A stretch of DNA of 19,626 nt from Elusimicrobiaceae bacterium (GTDB lineage Bacteria > Elusimicrobiota > Elusimicrobia > Elusimicrobiales > Elusimicrobiaceae). Position 1 is the stretch's first letter; the number at the start of each line of letters is the position of its first letter. This document shows positions 16,198 to 19,626 of the stretch, piece by piece. The position numbers and the translations under genes were made by a program. The notes beneath the pieces are model-generated. The model saw nothing but the letters and a program-made list of their open reading frames with translations. It did no database searches and was not told where the DNA came from. The stretch spans positions 1 through 19,626 of the forward strand of contig JAKSPG010000006.1 in the NCBI GenBank assembly GCA_024405075.1, in the 5' to 3' direction.

Positions 16198-16412
16198 AGT
16201 GCAAACATTTCCATTTGGCTGAATCTTTTCCCAAGGTCTAATGTCCTTTGTTTTTCTTTGCGCAAAACTGGGTAATAGCGGAGGGGCGTGTATTTAGATA
16301 GTAGTTTCTCAAAAAAAATCCGCCTGTTGGTCAATGGGAAATCAAGGGGCCTAGGTCCAATTGTTCCCAAAAAATAGGACCAAAGACCCTGTTTTATTAG
16401 TATAATGAAAAT
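16194..16412 (-). other. 72-codon open frame without a start codon, possible gene remnant
   Basis: On the minus strand a frame stays open from just below a stop at 16415 to a TAA at 16194, overlapping the exporter stop by 4 bases. Its translation has protein-like composition (for example GTIGPRPLDFPLTNRRIFF and, near the end, LGKRFSQMEMFAL). It has no early ATG and no ribosome site; TTG is the only plausible early start. It could be the tail of a decayed gene or an accident of the sequence. The 273-base gap it occupies otherwise holds the promoter region of the next gene. Confidence 0.15.
16352..16406 (+). promoter_or_regulatory. Promoter with paired upstream repeats for the secreted-protein gene
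   Basis: A perfect TATAAT lies at 16401-16406, 64 bases before the ATG. No standard -35 is present; instead TAGGACCAA (16375-16383) covers that position. A near copy, TAGGTCCAA (16352-16360, 8 of 9 bases the same), lies 23 bases further up, about two helical turns. The cores GGTCC and GGACC are also complementary. The arrangement suggests an activator binding on one face of the DNA and touching the polymerase. Confidence 0.45.
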
Positions 16413-16470
16413 TTAGAATATTAGAAGTAGTAATTAAAACACACAAAGAAAGTGAGGAGACAAAAAGAAA

Positions 16471-17142
16471 ATGAAACAAAAAGTGTTGGTACTGACGGTG
16501 TTGTTATTGCCGTCGTTAGCGTTCGCGCAATCCCGGGGAGACATGCTCCCTTTCCAAGGCCCTACTGGTGCCATGGCGGGGATTACGCAAACACACCAAA
16601 CAAAAGTAAGCGATAGAAATCAAGCCGCCCTGTACAAGGTGTTAGAAAACCTGTCAGAGGAAGGGGCGAGCTTCAAAACGGCGATTGATAACTTCAAGAG
16701 CCATGTCAATACGTATCTGGTCCGCACGGACAACAACAGCGTGGAGACCGTGAACGATGTAGTGGTGGAACTCAATGCGCTAACTGCGAATTTTGAGGGG
16801 TATCTAAGTGCCCAACAAGTACGGCTTAACGTACTAAAGGGAGCAGCTGCCAAACCCGAAGACAACACAACTTCTTGTTTTGTGGCAGAATCTATCCGTT
16901 GGTACTACATTGGCGAACGAGTAAACAGTGCGATGGCAAACCGCCGCTTGGAGAAAGCGGAAAAAGCCATGCAAAATGAGCGTATCGCTTTGATGAAATA
17001 TTTGAATGAATTGGACGGGGGGACGTTGTCCGACTATTTAAATATGAATCTAGTGAATTGTTCTTTTGACGAAGAAATGTTGCAACAGGCCACTAAATGG
17101 CAAACAGAGCTAGCGGCTGCGGCAACAGCTCCTTTGTTATAA
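16471..17142 (+). CDS. Secreted or periplasmic helical protein of unknown function
   Basis: A 223-residue protein I cannot assign to a family. Residues 1-19 are a clean Sec signal peptide (KQK start, Leu/Val core, cleavage after AFA, before QSRGD). The mature part lacks membrane segments and is mostly helix-forming: about 45-120 is rich in Asn, Val, Leu and Glu with heptad-like spacing, and 150-180 (NRRLEKAEKAMQNERIALM) is strongly amphipathic. Two cysteines, near residues 136 and 197, could form a disulphide in the periplasm. It has its own promoter, an AGGAG ribosome site 11 bases before the ATG and two terminators after it, so it is transcribed alone. Such isolated, heavily terminated small exported proteins are often abundant, but that is only an inference. 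Confidence 0.8.
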   Translation: MKQKVLVLTVLLLPSLAFAQSRGDMLPFQGPTGAMAGITQTHQTKVSDRNQAALYKVLENLSEEGASFKTAIDNFKSHVNTYLVRTDNNSVETVNDVVVELNALTANFEGYLSAQQVRLNVLKGAAAKPEDNTTSCFVAESIRWYYIGERVNSAMANRRLEKAEKAMQNERIALMKYLNELDGGTLSDYLNMNLVNCSFDEEMLQQATKWQTELAAAATAPLL

Positions 17143-17147
17143 CAATT

Positions 17148-17174
17148 AACCCTGGCTTGATGCCGGGGTTTTTT
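17148..17174 (+). terminator. Intrinsic terminator of the secreted-protein gene
   Basis: AACCCTGGC and GCCGGGGTT form a 9-bp stem (one G-U pair) around the loop TTGAT, followed directly by TTTT. It begins 5 bases after the stop codon. Confidence 0.9.
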
Positions 17175-17183
17175 AATGAATCA

Positions 17184-17217
17184 AAAACCGCCCAACAAAG
17201 GCGGTTTTAATTTTTTT
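17184..17217. terminator. Second terminator, probably bidirectional
   Basis: AAAACCGCC (17184-17192) and GGCGGTTTT (17200-17208) form a 9-bp stem around a 7-base loop, followed by AATTTTTTT on the plus strand. On the minus strand the stem is followed by TTTTTGATTC, so it can also stop leftward transcription. Confidence 0.85.
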
Positions 17218-17286
17218 ATAAAGCTTTTTCTGCATTTTTAACATTTATCCTCTTTTTCAAAAAGGCCGTATTTCCAAGGGATTCGT

Positions 17287-17344
17287 GGTCCAAATGACCT
17301 AGGGCCGCTAAGCATGCGTTAGCATGCGCGGGCGGCGGGCTGCC
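17287..17344. other. GC-rich block of nested inverted repeats
   Basis: Within AT-rich intergenic DNA, GGTC/GACC (17287-17290 with 17296-17299) forms one small hairpin. Next, GCCGC (17304-17308) and GCGGC (17332-17336) enclose GCATGC-GTTA-GCATGC (17312-17327). On the minus strand a TATAAT (17365-17370) lies just upstream, and downstream an AGAGGA ribosome site (17248-17253) precedes an ATG at 17244. That ATG opens only a 23-codon frame (17244-17173) running into the bidirectional terminator. It looks like a leftward promoter, folded leader and gene start whose gene is missing, or a small RNA. The remaining bases between 17218 and 17448 show nothing else except the hairpin listed next. Confidence 0.4.
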
Positions 17345-17398
17345 ACAAGAAGCAGAATAGAGGAATTATAGGTGGGAGAGTACTAAAATAACAGAGAA

Positions 17399-17424
17399 GA
17401 GCCAAGGCAGTAAGCACTTGGCTC
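17399..17424. repeat. Perfect 8-bp hairpin
   Basis: GAGCCAAG and CTTGGCTC enclose a 10-base loop. The flanking T content is modest on both strands (TTCTCTGTTATTTT on the minus side), so it is a weak terminator at best, possibly for the small leftward ORF that ends 25 bases to its right. Confidence 0.45.
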
Positions 17425-17448
17425 CTATTAACTATCAAGAATAACCCA

Positions 17449-17628
17449 TCATTGCTCATGAAGCTCGATGCTTCCTAATTTTTTCACTAACAGTGGTAAC
17501 CTCGTGCCCGTAAAAAGCCGCGCACATAATCTCTTTTTTGGGCGTGTATCCATTGAAATGTCTTCAAAAGCATATAAATTGATCGTAAGTAATGAATCAT
17601 CTGGAGCACGCATTACATCGACTTCCAT
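17449..17628 (-). CDS. Small leftward ORF, 59 residues, possibly the 3' part of a frameshifted gene
   Basis: From ATG 17628 to TGA at 17449 the product is protein-like, for example DVMRAPDDSLLTINLYAFED and, near the end, LPLLVKKLGSIELHEQ. No family is recognised. There is no well-placed ribosome site. Just upstream, in a different frame, another protein-like stretch (TKYEYQTKVNHVKRYKLGDK) runs into a six-A tract immediately before this ORF; a one-base shift there would join them. No start codon is visible for the upstream part, which passes through the terminator of the preceding unit. A decayed gene is the simplest reading. The overlapping plus-strand frame at 17468-17665 looks like its shadow. 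Confidence 0.35.
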   Translation of the reverse strand: MEVDVMRAPDDSLLTINLYAFEDISMDTRPKKRLCARLFTGTRLPLLVKKLGSIELHEQ

Positions 17629-17714
17629 CTTATATATTTTTTATCACCTAACTTATACCTTTTGACATGATTAACTTTAGTTTGGTATTCATACTTTGTT
17701 ACAGTAGAAGTAAT

Positions 17715-17741
17715 AAAAACCGCCCCTGTTACTAGGAGCGG
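17715..17741 (-). terminator. Intrinsic terminator of the lipoprotein operon
   Basis: On the minus strand CCGCTCC and GGGGCGG form a 7-bp stem, with one G-U pair that exists only in the leftward RNA, followed by TTTTTATT. It lies 24 bases after the stop of the second lipoprotein gene. Confidence 0.8.
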
Positions 17742-17764
17742 CTTGTGGATTAAGGAATAACGAA

Positions 17765-18478
17765 TTATAGTAGTTCTTCGCTTGATGCTGTATCCGTATC
17801 GTTTTCTATTTCTTCATTCTGAGAATTGTCTTCATCTAAGAATTTCAGATTGTTCGGTCGAGCTTGCACGGAATGATCAGCTGTCGGGATAGCATATAGT
17901 TTATTCCTTTTAATTTCACTAATAAAATATTTTAGACTATGTTTTCTAATATGTGCTCCCATTGTTGCATGGTTCGCAAATATCCAAGTAACAGCAAGTG
18001 GAAGCCATATTAAATCTGTAACACGATCAGATGTTGTGACAGAATAAACTTCTTTTCCATCAACGAATAAATACATAGTTATATCTAGGTAAAAATTCAT
18101 CCAAACAGGGATAGTTAACAATAGATAACCTGCCACCAATCCCGTTGCTTGTTGGTCTTCATATGACGTGCCAGTTAGTTTTAAATCAAAGTGGTAATGA
18201 TAGTCACTTTTTGCAGCAAATGTTGTTGAATAAACTCGATTAAACAACTGCGATTTTTTAAAGGAATCTTTAATGGTTTTCTGTAATTGTTTTTGAGAAA
18301 TGATTATATCATCGCCAACTTGCTGATAGTAAGAAACAGAAAAAGAAACATCTCTTTTCTTGTAATCTTTGTCTACTTTGAGATCTTCTTTAGGTATGTG
18401 AGGAAGAGAACCGCTTCGGAAAGACATGCATCCTGTAGTTAAAATTAACGCTAACAATAACGCAATACATTTTCTCAT
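17765..18478 (-). CDS. Predicted lipoprotein with two internal hydrophobic segments, unknown function
   Basis: A 237-residue protein not assigned to a family. The N-terminus is a lipoprotein-like signal (MRKCIALLLALILTTGC, lipidation at C17), although Thr rather than Leu is at the -3 position. Residues 40-100 are soluble and aromatic-rich. Two hydrophobic stretches follow, about 111-129 and 156-174, separated by a strand-like segment (ITMYLFVDGKEVYSV); they may enter the membrane or pack in a domain core. The tail (from about 215) is acidic, rich in Asp, Glu and Asn. Its ATG overlaps the stop of the upstream gene by 4 bases (ATGA), showing co-translation with that lipoprotein. A shared envelope function with its partner is inferred from this overlap only. 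Confidence 0.75.
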   Translation of the reverse strand: MRKCIALLLALILTTGCMSFRSGSLPHIPKEDLKVDKDYKKRDVSFSVSYYQQVGDDIIISQKQLQKTIKDSFKKSQLFNRVYSTTFAAKSDYHYHFDLKLTGTSYEDQQATGLVAGYLLLTIPVWMNFYLDITMYLFVDGKEVYSVTTSDRVTDLIWLPLAVTWIFANHATMGAHIRKHSLKYFISEIKRNKLYAIPTADHSVQARPNNLKFLDEDNSQNEEIENDTDTASSEELL

Positions 18479-19152
18479 AGACTTTGTTCCTCTCTCTTTT
18501 CTGCCTTCAGATTATCAAAATCGCCTTCCGCAGAATATTCAGACATAATTTCTACCTGTTCTTTTGGAATCATAAATACAGCCAGTTGTTCAAAAACAGC
18601 CGTTTCATAAGCTCCTGACACAAAAGCAGTAGATACGGATGTCGATGTCCCCGAATAGGTGGTATTATAAGAAGACATTCCAGAATACGAGCCACTTCCA
18701 TACGTTCTGGCATTAAAATTAGAATTCCCTATATTACCGTAAGTATATGCGGACGAATTCACTGTCCCTGAATGGTATCCAGTCGTATTTATAGATCCTT
18801 GATGATATGTCGTATTGACTTGAGGAACAGCCAAGGTATACCGGTGTTCTTGCGTACCTGTTTGTTGCGAACCAATAATAACAAGAGGCGCGCCAATTTT
18901 TTCCGCCCATTTTTTTGCTTTTATTCGTGCTTCCCATTCACCCTCAAAATGAGAACTCCCCAAGACAACATATCCTTGGTCTGCGTATTGTAATACTCTC
19001 TCTTGAAGATTTGTAGTCTCAATAATTTTGGCTTTCACGTGGATTTTCTTTAAAATATTTAACCCTTCATCGTTATAATTATCTTTGAATTGATTTGTAG
19101 CACAGCCACAAAACGTCATCAAAACGGGTAATAGTATTAATATTTTTTTCAT
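18475..19152 (-). CDS. Predicted lipoprotein with a Gly/Ser/Thr/Tyr-rich region, unknown function
   Basis: A 225-residue protein, first gene of a two-gene leftward operon. The signal MKKILILLPVLMTFCGC gives a likely lipidation site at C17, with an unusual Phe at -3. Residues 58-98 (YADQGYVVLGSSHFEGEW, then AKKWAEKIGAPLVIIG) look like a small alpha/beta domain in which a helix precedes a buried strand. Residues about 113-175 are low complexity, dominated by Gly, Ser, Thr, Asn and Tyr with repeated TTYxxGS/TGYxSG-like units. The C-terminus returns to normal composition and is charged (KAEKREEQ). A GAGGA ribosome site lies 7 bases before the ATG. The family is not known to me. Confidence 0.78.
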   Translation of the reverse strand: MKKILILLPVLMTFCGCATNQFKDNYNDEGLNILKKIHVKAKIIETTNLQERVLQYADQGYVVLGSSHFEGEWEARIKAKKWAEKIGAPLVIIGSQQTGTQEHRYTLAVPQVNTTYHQGSINTTGYHSGTVNSSAYTYGNIGNSNFNARTYGSGSYSGMSSYNTTYSGTSTSVSTAFVSGAYETAVFEQLAVFMIPKEQVEIMSEYSAEGDFDNLKAEKREEQSL

Positions 19153-19200
19153 GCTATTGTCCTCAAAAACATATCGCTATGATGATAAAATCTTTATAGA

Positions 19201-19228
19201 ATTACAGTACTAATTCATAGTATATCAA
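19201..19228 (-). promoter_or_regulatory. Probable promoter of the lipoprotein operon
   Basis: On the minus strand TTGATA (19228-19223), a 16-base spacer and TGTAAT (19206-19201). It lies about 50 bases before the first lipoprotein start. A competing TATACT overlaps it but has no good -35. Confidence 0.4.
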
Positions 19229-19262
19229 AAAACCATGGCAACGTGAGGTTGCTTTATAAATT

Positions 19263-19298
19263 AAAAACCGTCTCTATGGCTAGGAGCGACTTGTAAAG
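19263..19298 (-). repeat. Degenerate copy of the lipoprotein-operon terminator
   Basis: This segment matches 17715-17750 at 27 of 36 positions, including AAAAACCG, CTAGGAGCG and CTTGT in the same order. The stem is damaged here (CG-T-CTC against GAGCG needs a bulge), so it would be a poorer terminator. The two copies lie as direct repeats on either side of the lipoprotein pair. Confidence 0.55.
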
Positions 19299-19590
19299 TC
19301 AATAAATATATTATGGACTAGCAGTTTTATAGCAGATTACAGTAAGTCTTTACCATATGGTGATCGGCTGTAGTTGAAATCCACCTCCAAAGCAGTGCGA
19401 AAGACCTATATTTTGCAATATGTCATGGCCAAGGACGTATCCTTAATCGTTGTGTTAAACAGGCATAGAGAAGCTGGCAGTCATTGCCAGAATATTGACA
19501 ATAAAGCTACAAAAATGCGCAAAAACCTGCAAAAAACGTCCCTTTTGGGCCACTGACCGGAAAAGCTATCAAACAGGTATAAAATAAGAA
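19299..19590. other. About 290 bases with no recognisable gene
   Basis: No convincing coding region, RNA gene or promoter was found. Short open frames exist on both strands (for example plus 19374-19556 from a TTG start, and a minus frame ending near 19459), but they overlap one another, lack ribosome sites and resemble nothing I know. CTGGCAGTCATTGCCAG (19474-19490) is a short inverted repeat. The stretch lies between a strong hairpin on the right and the degenerate terminator on the left, so it may be a decayed leftward unit. Confidence 0.3.
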
Positions 19591-19612
19591 ATCCTCGTCG
19601 GAAAACGAGGAT
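19591..19612 (-). terminator. Strong hairpin, probable terminator of a gene beyond the right edge
   Basis: ATCCTCGT (19591-19598) and ACGAGGAT (19605-19612) form a perfect 8-bp stem with a 6-base loop. On the minus strand it is followed by TTCTTATTTTATA, a T-rich tail, which fits a leftward gene ending just outside the window. The plus-strand tail (CCTAAAAATC) is not T-rich. Confidence 0.6.
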
Positions 19613-19626
19613 CCTAAAAATCGCCC

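Noticed and set aside
17630..17650. Programmed -1 frameshift at the six-A tract
   Set aside because: The tract is T AAA AAA T in the upstream frame, which lacks the seven-base slippery pattern, and the upstream frame has no start codon; decay or an indel is simpler.
1..19626. CRISPR arrays, tRNA or rRNA genes, insertion sequences, prophage genes
   Set aside because: No regularly spaced repeats, cloverleaf sequences, transposase motifs or phage proteins were seen on either strand.

Overview
The window reads as a stretch of a Gram-negative bacterial chromosome. Evidence for an outer membrane is indirect: two leftward genes with lipoprotein signals, a membrane-anchored bacterial alpha-2-macroglobulin, and an MsbA-type ABC exporter. 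An Elusimicrobiota-like genome would fit the gene style, but nothing here proves the phylum and I hold that placement loosely. The left 12 kb and the exporter gene look moderately GC-balanced; the glycosyltransferase genes and the right end (about 17.4-19.6 kb) are visibly AT-richer.

Layout. (1) 1-4524, leftward: most of an alpha-2-macroglobulin gene whose 3' end lies beyond the left edge. (2) 4699-5427, rightward: a class I SAM methyltransferase, converging on (3) 7271-5396, leftward: a two-gene unit, threonine aldolase then endonuclease IV. (4) 7272-7677: a divergent intergenic region with a good rightward promoter, a structured leader and a terminator-like hairpin in front of the sugar operon. 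(5) 7678-14298: a tight rightward operon of UDP-xylose synthase, UDP-glucose dehydrogenase, UDP-glucose 4-epimerase, UDP-galactopyranose mutase, a GT-B-like protein and a DUF4422 glycosyltransferase, followed at 14437-16197 by an ABC exporter. (6) 16471-17142: a secreted protein of unknown function with its own promoter and two tandem terminators. (7) 17218-17764: a mostly non-coding region with a GC-rich structured block and a small leftward ORF. (8) 19152-17765, leftward: two overlapping lipoprotein genes. (9) 19153-19626: promoter, a terminator-like repeat, unidentified sequence and a strong hairpin at the right edge.

How the genes work together. Ugd and Uxs turn UDP-glucose into UDP-glucuronate and UDP-xylose; GalE and Glf turn UDP-glucose into UDP-galactose and UDP-galactofuranose. 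The next two genes probably use such donors, and the ABC protein probably moves a lipid-linked product across the inner membrane. The locus therefore looks like part of a surface glycan (LPS, O-chain or capsule-like) pathway containing galactofuranose and pentose or uronic acid. The most interesting non-coding signal is the operon leader at 7528-7645: a segment of its folded domain (7553-7559) is exactly complementary to the 5' arm of the downstream terminator, which is the layout of a transcription attenuator or riboswitch.
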